Source: Mytilinidion resinicola (Eukaryota; Ascomycota; Dothideomycetes; Mytilinidiales; Mytilinidiaceae). Taken from it: 64,000 nt of DNA. Location of the stretch: the NCBI RefSeq assembly GCF_010093595.1, contig NW_022985451.1, forward strand, positions 323,710 to 387,709, read 5' to 3'. Each line of letters starts with the position of its first letter. Position 1 is the stretch's first letter. Below are positions 33,704-44,552 of the stretch, one piece after another. Made by a program: the position numbers and the translations under genes. The notes under the pieces were generated by a model that was not told the DNA's origin, did no database searches, and saw only the letters and a list, made by a program, of their open reading frames with translations.

Positions 33704-34996
33704 ATGTCCTCCTCGCTCCTTCCAGCATCTGCTCTCCCTCTTCCGATCGAGCTCTATCTTCAGATCATTGAACACGTTATCGCCACCCCTCATGGAGCCG
33801 TCCCAATTGCGTTTCCCCCATCTGATATCCGCACACGCACATTACACTCGCTCCTTTTTGTCTGTAAACCCATATCCAAAGCTGCGTCTCCCTACCTCTA
33901 CACCCACTGTCTTCACCTTAACACTCCCTCCCGTGTGGAGAAGATCCGAGCGCAAGCCGGCCCTGTCGACAGCGGCTGGCTCAGCAAATTAATATATGGC
34001 AACCCTCAATACGTCGAACCGCCTCGAATTACAAGTCTTTACCTTTGCCATAGCATCCCGGAAGTACGTAAGGTCCTGGTACACATACCAGAGTCCGCTG
34101 GTGTCATTGTTTCTGGAAGTGTGTTGAAACACGACTCATGTCGTGTTTGAACACCCACTCAAGTCGCGGTTGAGCACCTATTTTAGTGGCTTTAAACACC
34201 GACACCGACAGAAGCCAAAATGGGGTCTTACACACGACTTAAGTGGCACTTGAAGACGACAAACACCAGAGGACCTCGTCTCTGTCCTACTCCCACCCTT
34301 CTACTTATGAAAACCCGCTAACATATGTATTGTCACCTTAAGTGGTATCAGTATGAGAATCTTCGGGTGGCCACCAGCCTGCTCAAGCTCGTGGCGCCGA
34401 CTTTAAAGCGACTCGCGCTGTTCCTCCCTGTCGGCAACGTATCGCAGACTGTGAGGTATGAACTTACCAGCGGCGTGTTGGCTCGCCTTACGGTGCTCGA
34501 GGAGCTGGTGAGCACACGAAGTGCTTTCTTCCAAGACCCAGGACCTGACGTCACGCTTCCTTCGCTCCGCCGCCTGGCGCTGACCGGACCACTGCAAGAA
34601 CAAGAGCTAATTTTCTTGTCGAAATGCACATGTTTGGAGACCCTGGTCTACCGACGCAACTGGTTCGAAGAGTGGTCCGATCCCAAGGAGATTGAGGACG
34701 TCTTCAACGCCTACACTGGCCCTGCATTGCGAGTTATGCTAGTGGCCGAGGCCATGGATCATGGCCCGCCAAGGGGCGGTCGGGACTTCCATGAAGATGA
34801 TCGAGTTAAGTTTTACGAAGTTGACGTGCCGACGAGCTATTACGGGGATGAGAATGATGAACATCCACTATGCTATGAGTTCATTCGGGAAGGTGGGGTC
34901 AGAGGGACAGTCTGGGGGGAGAAGGCGAGGAAGATGGAGGATTTCACGACTGCGAGGAGGAGGCTGGAGAGGATTCAGGCGATTCTCAACCAGTGA
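33704..34996 (+). CDS. F-box-like protein, gene model uncertain and possibly disrupted
   Basis: The 5' part (33704-34150) starts MSSSLLPASALPLPIELYLQ with ALPLPIELYLQIIEHVI, an F-box-like helix, then FVCKPISKAASPYLY, a common continuation in fungal F-box proteins. The 3' part (open from about 34325 to 34996) has leucine-rich spacing (LLKLVAPTLKRLALFLPVGN, LPSLRRLALTGPL). Between them, 34115-34290 is hairpin-rich DNA with stops. Two readings fit. One is an intron from the strong donor GTACGTAAG at about 34064 to the acceptor ATCAG at about 34352, which has a CTAAC branch point and would drop about 28 sensible codons. The other is insertion of a small repetitive element that broke the gene. Confidence is in the coding parts, not the junction. 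Confidence 0.55.
34118..34265. repeat. Hairpin-forming degenerate repeats inside the F-box-like gene
   Basis: Three related segments carry a palindromic core of the type CGACTyAwGTsG. The first contains AACACGACTCATGTCGTGTT, whose arms pair perfectly around a TCAT loop. The second is CACTCAAGTCGCGGTTGAGC, and the third is ACACGACTTAAGTGGCACTT. They are spaced roughly 25 and 100 bp apart. This sequence differs from the coding DNA on each side and may be a small mobile element or part of an intron. Confidence 0.6.
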
Positions 34997-35523
34997 GCGG
35001 AGAGGTGATGATTTTTAGCCTAGCAATGGAAAGATGCGATCCCAGCTGAGAACGATTTTTTGGTATGTCATCTATCGCGGTAACCTTTATCCAGTGCTTA
35101 TTTTTGCCTCATTTTTTCCAAGCCCCTCAACAACCTAGTGGGAACAAGATGCCTAAAGTGGATATATCCACCGTATGTATGTACCGCAATTACCGCGACG
35201 TGGCTTGTAGCACGCTAGCTGACGACGCAGAACAGACCTGAGCAAGTAATCGCGATTTTAAAGTTGGCTGCGAGGCGTCTCAACGTCCCACATTTCGGCT
35301 CGATAGAGGCGAGCTGATACGCTGAAGAAACATGCTTAGATTAGCGCTCCGAGCCCCGAGAGCCCCGTGTCGATTAGCTCACCGATACGGTGTCGCATAG
35401 ATCTAGCGCTTGCTCATCGGAGGCTACCACAGCCATACAAGTAGCTATGGCGCAACATGTGCACCTGCAGTGCATCTCGATCTTACTGTGCTAATTCCTA
35501 GCTAAGATCCTAGTTCTACGCCT
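34997..35523. other. Intergenic, nothing recognised
   Basis: About 530 bp downstream of the F-box-like gene, with no open frame of note. Its right end adjoins the TIR element at 35524. Confidence 0.35.
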
Positions 35524-35744
35524 GAGTAATACAGATCCGGTTTGTGGCGCCCGTGCACCGTGACGTTGAACTTGAATACAGCACTGGCAACCCAAATGTT
35601 CAAAAATATTTCTGGATATTATTGAAGCGCAAAGTCAAGGCTACGACTCGGTATTTTTTTTGGAAAATTATTGGTCAAGAATTGGAGGAGATCTACGTTG
35701 TTGAATGTTGCGTGCATAGACCACAAACCGGATCTGTATTACTC
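35524..35744. mobile_element. 221-bp MITE-like element with 24-bp perfect terminal inverted repeats
   Basis: The left end, 35524-35547, and the right end, 35721-35744, are exact reverse complements; the core is TACAGATCCGGTTTGTGG. Beyond these 24 bp the flanks still show weaker inverted similarity for another 20 bp (CCTAG...CTAC on both sides), so the true ends may be further out. The interior has an open plus-strand frame by chance and no transposase motif. No clear target-site duplication was identified. Confidence 0.75.
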
Positions 35745-36936
35745 CTAGTAGAGCCTAGATCCTCGCTTGCGGCGGGGAAGGGCTCCCGCCCGCTCGCATG
35801 GATGTACGATTCAGATCTTAGCCCCCACATTTCGACCACTGCCTCTTCACGGATCGGTCCTCCCGCCGGGCTCGTTTCCGTGCCCAGAACCAAGTGCATT
35901 TCCCTAATAGTACCCTAACAGTACCACATCCCCACATAGTGGACCTCCATAACGCCTTCGTCTGTGTAAGTGCTTACACCGTGTCTTCCCGTTCTTGCTC
36001 CCTAGACTCCTGCAACAAGACCAACCTGTATCTGAGCAAGATCTTTCTTGTTTCTGAGATGTCTTGTGAGGCCATTTACAGCCTCTCTTTACGTCCGATG
36101 ACGTAGCGCGGAGCCTGAGTCGACTCCGGTATATCTTCTTTTCTGGGCTAATACTGAGCCGGCCTGAAGATTGATTGGCTGCGAGGTCGCTATTTCCCCG
36201 TAAAGGCGTCCGGAATTACTCCTCTATACGGCCATCTTGTGGCTTGATCTTAGTGCTGGGCTGCCAGACGTAGGAAAAGGCTGTATGCGTCACGAGTGAA
36301 AACTCCAGACGAAGACGCGTCACGAAGGTTGGAGCACCACATCTCAGCTGGGCTTCTTCACAAAATCCCCAGGGGTTCCCCTCTCTGGCGGCACACTCAA
36401 TCATCTCCGCTCATTTCCGCCCCTGCAAGAACGTCTTCTGTGGCCCCCAGAAACTCCCATATCCCTGGTTGTCGGCGACCTCATCGGTGTGAATTCCAAC
36501 ACTTGATACTAATCCCTGTCTTCCACCTGTAAGCCTCAGCCGGAAGCGCCACCCGCCTCCTCCCCGATGCGCCTCCCGATGGCGCTAAGGCAAGGTTAAT
36601 AGCTGGTCAAAAGTTTGTAGAGTAGTAGCCACATCTACCCTGGTAACCCTGGTCAACTCCAACTCTTGCGAAGGAGTTGAGTCCTTTTGTACGTTGATTG
36701 GTCTCGTTGTCTTTGCGTTATCACACGGTTACTTGATTTCATGTTCCAGAATCTGGATTCCAAATGCGCCGCTAGATGTTCATCACAATGGCGAATCGAT
36801 TGCCCCTTGATGCTAGGACATTTATATTCGTGGTGGGACTTCATGTAACCCCATTGTCGATCGACAGCCATATCATCGTTCACGGCTTGTGCCAACAGCC
36901 TTTGCTCCAATTCGGTAACCTCAGCCTTGTTCTACG
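35745..36936. other. Intergenic region upstream of the SAT4-type gene
   Basis: About 1.2 kb with small open frames on both strands that carry no motifs. It probably includes the promoter and leader of the membrane-protein gene. No repeat or RNA gene was recognised. Confidence 0.35.
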
Positions 36937-38451
36937 ATGTCTTATACTCCTGAGCAGTTGGAGGCACGCGAACTCCTGGAAAAGCATGTCGTGATGGCCT
37001 TCCTGGTGGCCACTTGGATCTTCGTCATTCTGCGCATTTACGTTCGAGGAAGACTGATCCGTGTGTTTGGTTGGGATGATACTTGGATGATATTAGCACA
37101 GGTAACTTCTCCGTTTGGTGTACCACAAGCCTGTCGTTGACCAAGACTCTCTAGCTCATGTTCACTTTATACTGTGCTTTTTTCCTCGTTCTCTTATCAT
37201 ATGGAGGCAACACAGCGATTATGAACTATGACATGCAAACCAAGATCACCAATGTTCGTATCCTCTGGCACGTATTGAGCGGGACTATCCTGACGCATTT
37301 TAGTGGAGTATTGCCACGTTTTGCCTCTACATTGCCACCATCTGCTTCCTCAAAGTCTCGCTCGGTTTACTCTTCAACCGCATCGTGATTAAAAAGTGGC
37401 AGCGCTTTGTAGTTTACGCCACGGTGGCCGTCAGCACCCTTACGAGCATAGCGGTTCTCTTTTTCATCGTCTTCCGCTGCGGCACAGACGTAGGCGACTT
37501 CCTTCCAAGAATGATCGCAGGGCATTGTGCGCCTCGCAGTATAAGCCTAGTTTTTCTATATCTGCATGGCGCGATAAACGTGGCTACCGACTGGATCTTC
37601 GCAACATTGCCGATACCTGTTCTCTGGAACGCGAATATGGGAACTAGGACCAAGGTCTCATTCGGCTTCATTCTAGCTCTCGGTGCTGTGTACGTATCCT
37701 CCAAGCATGCTACGAGTCTGCTCTGACATCTCGACAGCGGCAGCATTTGCTCGATTGTTCGGTGTTTCTACATCAACGGGGCGTTCCGTCGCGAAGGCTT
37801 CTTCTGTAGGTTTTCATCACTGTGGATGCCACACATCTCCTCTGCTAACCTTTCCCAGGGAACTCCGCCACCGCAGCCACCTGGTCCACCATCGAGCCCG
37901 GCATCGGCATCATCGTCGCCTCGCTCGCAACCATGCATCCCCTCTTCCGCATCCTCTTCAGGGAAGCCCGCGACTTGTCGTCCCGCTACGGCCAGCCCGT
38001 CACTAATCTCTCAAAGCAAACGCGCCGCTCCTTACCCTTCCGCCCTCCCCCGCCTCCCACCTCCACCCCCGATGAATCTCTTGATGTGAGCTCCGTTGAG
38101 ATGACACGGTCTCCTCCAAGACTCGGGTCAGGCGGGGTCAAGTCTATCCTCAAGACGACGACGAAAGCGTCGACGGTAGAAACCGTGGGCGCGAAGACCG
38201 GGCACATCACGCGGGAGATATATATCAGACCGCGCAATACGGGGTCCGAGGATGTCTTCATTGAGATTGATCGAGAAAGCTGGTATATCGAGCCAAGCGA
38301 TGGCAGGTCTAGCCGTCAGTCGACGTCGCTAGAGCTGGTCAACCAGGCAGTGGGCGCGTTGGAGGAGTATATTGAGACACACGGATTGGAGGATGGGACG
38401 GTTGAGCTTGATCGGAGGAGCTTGAATACGATTGATGAGGAGGATGGATGA
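36937..38451 (+). CDS. SAT4/rhodopsin-fold family integral membrane protein
   Basis: Five exons, 36937-37101, 37155-37253, 37304-37689, 37738-37805 and 37859-38451, give 436 aa with every phase consistent. The N-terminal TM helix (VMAFLVATWIFVILRIYVRG) is followed by the family hallmark VFGWDDTWMILAQ. Further TM helices are seen in LMFTLYCAFFLVLL, CLYIATICFLKVSLGLLF, VYATVAVSTLTSIAVLFFIV, INVATDWIFATLPIPVLW and FGFILALGAV, with ATAATWSTIEPGIGIIVASL as the last. This is the seven-helix, rhodopsin-domain family common in fungi, often near metabolite clusters and with mostly unknown function. A cytoplasmic tail of about 150 residues, Pro-rich then acidic, follows. Confidence 0.9.
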
Positions 38452-39312
38452 AGCGTTGCGGGTGTTCATGGGGTTTAGCGGGAAATGGCGAGTGGCACAT
38501 GTCCCTTTAGGGATGCTTGGTGTATAGGATGGCGTAGTTGGCTGTGTATGGCGTAGTTGGCTGTGTGTGGCGTAGTTGGCTGTGTGTGGCGTAGTTGGTT
38601 TTGGATATCCGTTTGTTGGTTGAACATTCTGCAGATGATTTTATAGGGAGGGCAAAGTTACGAGTTGACGCCCTTTCATCCTGTAGTAATTTTGAGTTAT
38701 AGGCTGCGAGAGCCTTTTGATTGAGAGCGCATTTGACTTGAACATCTCCCCAGTGCCTCAAAAGCGATATACCTGGATCATATGCTGAAGGGATCTAGTC
38801 TCTCAATTGAGACTTAGAATGCAAAGTATGCGATGCTTGATTATTGCGTCCGGCTAAATCACTTCCCTATCTTCAAAATCGGCAATAGCAGTAACCTCAA
38901 CTTCGAGATCCCAGTGATCCAGAACCCTACGGTCTTTGCACGCCTATTCTCTGCATAGGGCTGAGATAGGATCACCCGGCAGCAACGGCACCAAGGGTGC
39001 CGATAACCAAAAGTGGGGGAGGAGTGTAAGGTGATCGAGTTCCACTCCCAGCCCCACCAATGCGATAGAGCTACGCATAGTGATACCGTTAGAAGGGTGG
39101 CAAGGATGCATCACCGAAATGACACATGATACTAAAAAGATGACTATTGCAGCGGAGAGGACGAGCAATACGAGTTTGGAGTTGAGATCCCTTTTCATTA
39201 GTCAGCAAAAATATCTCTGCCGAGCATCATGAAAACTGAACGTGCGCCGCCGATCTTGGACTTCTCGGGTATACTCATTCAATGTTTGATATATTTTGTT
39301 CCGTTGAGCTGA
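38452..39312. other. Intergenic region with one doubtful small membrane ORF
   Basis: A minus-strand frame at 38944-39198 (84 codons, true ATG) has a convincing hydrophobic segment (LVLLVLSAAIVIFLVSCVIS) but no flanking conservation that I can judge, so it is only a possible gene. The 5' end of the oxygenase downstream should also lie here and is damaged. A 19-bp tandem repeat at 38529-38602 is listed separately. Confidence 0.3.
38529..38602. repeat. 19-bp tandem repeat, about four units
   Basis: The unit GGCGTAGTTGGCTGTGTRT is repeated about four times, with the last unit partial. It lies just after the SAT4-type gene stop, probably in its 3' UTR. Confidence 0.9.
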
Positions 39313-40390
39313 TTGAATGGCACAGCTTTCTATGGCAATGATGCCACCGCGAAACAGAAACTCGTCGACGACGTACGCCAGTGCTGTCTGCACAATGGCT
39401 TCTTCCAGATCACCGGGCATCCCATCCCACTAGAGCTACAGGAGGGCGTCATGAACTGGAACAAAAAGTTCTTTGACTTACCTCTAGAAGAAAAATCCAA
39501 AGTCTCACTACGTAAGCCCTACTCTCACTACCTCAGCCAAGAACCAACCCCTAACCTTCCCCCCAGAGACCAACACCTGGAACCGCGGCTACGAGCTCCT
39601 GCGCTCCCAAATCCTCGAAGAAGGCACCCAGCCCGAGCTCAAAGAGGGCTTCTACGTCGGCGACGACATCCCCAAAACGCACCCCTACTTTGTCAACAAG
39701 CGCCTCAACAGCGGGCCCAACGTGTGGCCCGCCGGCCTCGCGGGCGTCGACGACTTCAAGCGCACCACACAAGCATACTACTACGCCGCCGTCGCGCTAG
39801 CCAAGGACATCCTCAAAGTGCTCGCGCTCACGCTCGACCTGCCCGAGGACTTCTTCAGTGCCTACGCCGCGGGCGCCGTCGCGACGATGCGGCTGCTGCA
39901 CTACCCGCCGCAGCAGTCCGACTCGGACGCGAAGCTCGCGCGGGGGATCGGCGCGCACACGGACTTCGGCGGCATCACGATCCTGATGCAGGACGAGGTC
40001 GACGGGCTGCAGGTGTGGGATAAGGAGGTGGCGGACTGGTTCGACGTGACGCCGATTAAGGGCGCGTTTGTGGTGAATCTGGGGAACTTGATGATGCGGT
40101 GGTCGAATGATCGGTATATCTCGAATTTGCATCGGGTGATCAATCGCTCCGGGAAGGAGAGGTATTCGATTCCGTTTTTCTTTAGTGGGAATCCGGATTA
40201 TGTGATTGAGTGTTTGCCGAATTGTAAGAGGGAGGGGGAGGAGAGTAAGTATGCGCCGACGACGGTGGAGAAGGCGGTGTTGGGGGGTTATTCGGATAGT
40301 TATGGAAGGGCGGAGCGGTATAAGAAGGCGCAGGAGGCACAGGGGGAGAAGGTGCCTGTGGTCGCGGCGAAGGAGGTTGCGGTTGCGTAA
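39313..40390 (+). CDS. Isopenicillin N synthase-like 2OG-Fe(II) oxygenase, 5' end damaged or missing
   Basis: Visible exons 39313-39511 and 39567-40390 encode about 340 aa. The N-terminal DIOX_N part is recognisable (DVRQCCLHNGFFQITGHPIP). The catalytic cupin has GAHTDFGGITILMQD (the H-x-D iron ligands) and NLHRVINRSGKERYSIPFFF (the distal His plus the R-x-S 2-oxoglutarate contacts). Family members oxidise small molecules, often in secondary metabolism. The usual opening (a 'P-V-I-D-F-S' type strand) is absent. The frame upstream of 39313 meets TGA (39310-39312) in the context PLS-stop-LNGT, which resembles a mutated version of that strand, and no in-frame ATG precedes the domain. It may be a pseudogene or may use an unrecognised upstream exon. 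It is convergent with the APH-like gene. Confidence 0.75.
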
Positions 40391-40717
40391 GTGCTTCTAT
40401 CACGCTGGTTTGGACTATCTTCAATTTACTGTTATAGATTTATTCAATAAAATCACAGAAGCAAGGAACAGCGCTTGTGTTGGGGTTTCAAAGTTCTTTG
40501 TATTAGGAGTGTTCCTTGGACTTGTACAGTTATGGTAATTGAGAGTGGAAGATCTATGTGGCCAGCTAATCCTCCAAACACCATGCTAGAAAACATTCAG
40601 CCCGTTATGCAAATACCTTATGAAGACACCCTCTATGCCATCGGTAAGGAGCACCTTAGAACTGTGATTCAAACAATTTTAGCAAATCCTCATCCGGGGG
40701 TGTCGAGGTCCTGAGGG
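40391..40717. other. Convergent 3' flanks
   Basis: About 330 bp between the oxygenase and the first APH-like gene. The first 50 bp resemble a second copy at 46417-46478. Nothing else was recognised. Confidence 0.4.
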
Positions 40718-42184
40718 TTAGACAGCGGAAGTAGAAGAATCGATCGAGGGAGTGTCGAAAGGATTCTCACCAGAAGCGCTCCTGCGGGAAGATTTGAACT
40801 CTTCCCAGTCTTTCGCCAATTTGGTATACTGGTCGCGATCCCAATCGCAATGAGCGCCTTCACGGAGAAGATTGAACATCGCCCGAGCCATGCGATACGG
40901 CGGTTCATAGACATAGCGAAGAAACTCAGGGCCAACAGCTTCGTCGAAGGTGCGCTTCAACTCTTGTCCCTCGAGGGTTTTGGGGTCAGTGAGGGCTTGG
41001 GTCTCGTCATCTTCTTCGCAGTCCTCGTCCGGAGTCCAGATCCAATGCGGTGCAGCGCAGACCAGGAATTCGGGACCAAAGACAGCGCTGTCCCAGTCAA
41101 GGATGCCCTGGATGGTGACAGTAGATTCGTCGCGGACCTCGACAATGACGTTGCGAGCGAAGAAATCGAGATGGCAAAGGGAGAATGTGGTGTCGGAGAA
41201 AAAGCCCATCTCGCTCATTTCAGTCGCGATCTTGCCCACATTAATCCACATGTCCCCATAAGTATCCTGCATAAGTCCCCAGCTATCAGCATCCTCGGCA
41301 TGCATTCGTGCAGCTAGATCCAGGTAGAAATCTAGGACGGATTCTGGTTGAGCAGGAGATGTAATGTCTGTAAGGGGTGACGGTCCCTGGTACCATCCAC
41401 GACGGGGAACTTCTATGCGGAAAATTTCAGGCGGTTCATCTGTTCCTTCCCGAATAGACTTGGGAGACACGAAACCTCCGTATGGTTGGCGGACTTTTTG
41501 CATATCTAAAAGTACTCGCGCCCACTCCTTGGTGACCGAAATCTTCTGTTGGTGGTTGAGTGTGTCCCAGACAGCATTGAGATCAGAGCCGAGAATTCGC
41601 TCTTGGATGGAGTAGGAATGAGAGAGGGCGTTATCTTGGGTCAGATCGAAGTGAGTGATGCCTGGGACGGGGAGCGATGTATGGTGAGCTACATATCGGA
41701 ACATAGCGATCTCATAAGTGATATCCGGATCATCGACACGCGGTATACGGAGAATGTATTGGCGCAGTTGCTCCTGCTCGACGGATCCGAGACAGAAGGC
41801 GAAGAAACGCCTCAGTCGTGTCAGAAAGTAGGCCGCTGAGTGCTTCTTCGCGTGGTGGGGATGAATAGTAATGCTGATGATTCGATTGAAGGAGCCGCCT
41901 CGAAGACGATCGATCTGGAATGCATCTAGTCCCGCGGCGGGCCAAAGCGCGCGGCAAAGGGCAAGGACACGAGTCTTGTAAGACTCAAAGGGTTCTTGCT
42001 CGTTACGAACGGTCGAGGTTTCAGAGATGTCGGAGGCAGCATCGTCGTTGTCGGAAGCGGCACCGTCATGATCTAGAGCGGCATCATCGTTGTCGGCAGG
42101 TTCAGGAATTTTATCGATACCGAGACGGTCTTCGCTCCGCTGGAGTGAGATTGGGGTTATTGCTGGAGCAGCGATTGGATTCAT
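40718..42184 (-). CDS. APH/choline-kinase-fold phosphotransferase-like protein, paralogue 1
   Basis: Single exon, 488 aa. After an acidic, Asp-rich N-terminus (residues about 25-60) comes FESYKTRVLALCRALWP and the glycine-loop-like RLRGGSFNRIISI (about 90). The C-lobe shows the APH catalytic loop CHLDFFARNVIVE (about 336; H-x-D-x4-N) and the metal-binding ILDWDSAVFGPEF (about 361), the equivalents of the Brenner and DFG motifs. These proteins form a large fungal family (APH, PF01636-type) whose substrates are mostly unknown; drug resistance should not be assumed. It is intact, with two paralogues at 59.3-60.9 and 61.5-62.5 kb on the same strand. Confidence 0.88.
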   Translation of the reverse strand: MNPIAAPAITPISLQRSEDRLGIDKIPEPADNDDAALDHDGAASDNDDAASDISETSTVRNEQEPFESYKTRVLALCRALWPAAGLDAFQIDRLRGGSFNRIISITIHPHHAKKHSAAYFLTRLRRFFAFCLGSVEQEQLRQYILRIPRVDDPDITYEIAMFRYVAHHTSLPVPGITHFDLTQDNALSHSYSIQERILGSDLNAVWDTLNHQQKISVTKEWARVLLDMQKVRQPYGGFVSPKSIREGTDEPPEIFRIEVPRRGWYQGPSPLTDITSPAQPESVLDFYLDLAARMHAEDADSWGLMQDTYGDMWINVGKIATEMSEMGFFSDTTFSLCHLDFFARNVIVEVRDESTVTIQGILDWDSAVFGPEFLVCAAPHWIWTPDEDCEEDDETQALTDPKTLEGQELKRTFDEAVGPEFLRYVYEPPYRMARAMFNLLREGAHCDWDRDQYTKLAKDWEEFKSSRRSASGENPFDTPSIDSSTSAV

Positions 42185-42579
42185 AGCGGCTAGCTTTTCG
42201 GTCTATTTGCTAGCTAAGTCACCAGCTGGTTGAGGAGGTGGACATAGTAGGCGGCTGCTACCAAGGTATAGAAGAGAAGTTAGGTTCAGGGTTGGGGTGT
42301 GGTTGTGCTGTGTGGAGAGTCGCAAGTGTAGGAGAAATGCAGCGAGCGAAGGAAAGAACTTAAATGCTAGTTTCACAGGTGAATTGTCAAAGCAGAGGGT
42401 GCCTATTGGTGAATCAATGCCTATTTGGACACGACTGAACAATGTCCTCGCAGGCAGCAAACACACATCATCAGATTAGTCTACTGATCACTACTTTGAC
42501 ATTGTCTAGAGTGAAAATAAGATCTTACATTTTCCTTTGTCGATGAAGCCCGTGAAGTTGGGAAGTAGTCAACTAGTTA
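42185..42579. promoter_or_regulatory. Upstream region of APH-like paralogue 1
   Basis: About 400 bp between the APH-like ATG and the TIR element, likely to hold its promoter. No motifs were assigned. Confidence 0.35.
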
Positions 42580-43025
42580 ACTAACGTAGTCGGCAAGCTA
42601 GTGGGCCATGCAAGCTAGTGGGCCACCCAATTTTTGGTGCGATTTAGACCTTTTAGCACCCCAGCAATCTCAACAACTACGAGATATAAAGTATAGCTTT
42701 AAGATTGCATATACTATCTAGCTCATTTTAATAGCTAAGAGAATGTTTGGAGCAGTATAGCAGCGTAATCCTATTATATTGTAGGTATTACTTGATTTTA
42801 GGGGCCAAAACTAGGCAACATTTTACTGCGGCTAAACAGGGCTATCAAGAGATCTAAAAAATTAACAGATGATATTAAAATAACCACGGATATCATTATC
42901 CTAAGTCACAACCTGGAATATTCTGTGATTGTTAAGATTGCTAGGGTGCTAAAAGGTCTAAATCGCACCAATAATTGGGTGGCCCACTAGCTTGCATGGC
43001 CCACTAGCTTGCCGACTACGTTAGT
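42580..43025. mobile_element. 446-bp MITE-like element with about 90-bp terminal inverted repeats
   Basis: The left arm, 42580 to about 42672, and the right arm, about 42938-43025, are reverse complements with very few mismatches (for example AATTTTTGG against AATTATTGG). Each arm contains an internal direct duplication of GCAAGCTAGTGGGCCA separated by two bases. The interior is AT-rich and has no open frame. Long TIRs with no coding capacity are typical of a non-autonomous DNA transposon. I could not identify a target-site duplication. Confidence 0.85.
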
Positions 43026-44552
43026 GTGCCTAGCATGCTTATTAATCAATATTCTTCCCTCCACCTAAATCCGACTTCAACCTCATTCCATTAGATTCTT
43101 CGAGAGCAACCGCTCTAACTCCAACAATGTCTTGGCTCAGATAAAAGACTGTGTATTATAAGACGGCGATTGGATATTCGATGTTCGCCCTACTCTTCTC
43201 AAAAGGTGACGTTAGCTATTCTAAACTGGTGAAGTATTTTCTAGTTCTTTAAAAGATTTAAGACGAATTACATCGATTATACGCATCTAGGGATTTCTCA
43301 AATAGGAGTTGTCATTAGACATATATAAATTATGTTACGTCACTTTCAAACATGGCTATCAGGCACAATTTAGGGGTATAGATTGATTGATATACGAGTG
43401 TCCAAGCCAAAGCTCAGATGCGCCACCATAAAGTGAGCATCCCGCAAAGTAGATACAACCTCTATCTCCATCCTGTCGAGTGGAAAAGATCATGTGTGTG
43501 TTGTCAGGAATACTGGAGAAGGAGATGTTGCTCGAAGATATCGATGGCCTAGTGTCGATGTCGAACGGAATGAAAACCCTCTCAGATCATTACAGACCTA
43601 TCAGCCATGTCAGTTCTAAAACTCGAGCATTCCTATTGGGTGAACGATTACCGGGACGACTCAAATCCTAGGGCCTCGCTTGGCCGCAAATGGGGCAGCT
43701 AGTAGCAGAGCTACGCCATGCCTCCTCGCGTGTGGTGCAGAGCCATTGGTATAGAGCGCAGTATACCGGATCACCTTGAGGCTTGGATTTGGTAGCTACG
43801 CAGTTCTACGTACCCCTCAATTTCTCTGAGCAGTTGTGCGAGTACTTGGGCATTGTGAGAGGGGCGTGGTTGACGGATTATGTGTTCTGGGTGCGGAGAG
43901 CCTTAGCAAATGGTGTGAACCGATATTCAATCTTGCAGATTGAATTGCGACTTACGGTGGATGTTGGTGTTGGTGGTTGTGATTGAATATGGTTGGTGTA
44001 AGCTCCAAGGCTTCAGGGGGAATTTTATGCCGCCAGGCGCTGGCTTGTTTGAACAGCAGACACTCACCTTTACAGCTTACCTAGAGCCGCTACCTAACGC
44101 TGCCTGCTGCTGCGAACAGCCCGCGAGCTTCCGCTGGAGGGGCTCAATTCAAGTCTATCGTTTCGAACAATCGATAAACTAGGTAGGCCACCTCAGACAG
44201 TAGTCTACAGCTATACACATAAAGTTGTTCTGGTGCTCGCTCATTCCTCACATGCGATATGCTCGGTATGAAACGGCTCTGCGGCTCGATAACAAGAGGT
44301 ATAATTTCGAAGGTGCGTGACATATCTCTTGCCAGGGGAGCAGCCGCGCTCATGAATCACTGCCAGCAGATCCGCGTCAAGCCAAAGAAGACCATTCACT
44401 CAATTTGGCAAGAAACTTTAGGTATTTGAAGTACCTCGATTTCTAGAGTCTACAACCAACACACCATCCTCAACACACCATCCTCAACACACCACTATAC
44501 ACCAACAAAACACACTTACTCAACACACCAAACACTCTCAACAACAGTCACT
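43026..44552. other. Region with no supported gene
   Basis: Small plus-strand frames occur at 43480-43671 and 43783-43986, but with no motif, and stops between them cannot be removed by clear introns. From about 44455 the sequence has repeated CAACACACC-type motifs that lead into the small Cys/His-rich gene and are probably its 5' UTR. Confidence 0.35.

Noticed and set aside
39551..40424. Open frames antisense to the 2OG oxygenase
   Set aside because: Shadows of a gene with clear catalytic motifs.
40718..42184. Calling the APH-like genes aminoglycoside resistance genes
   Set aside because: The fold is shared by many fungal kinases-like proteins with unknown substrates; nothing in the sequence indicates an antibiotic substrate.
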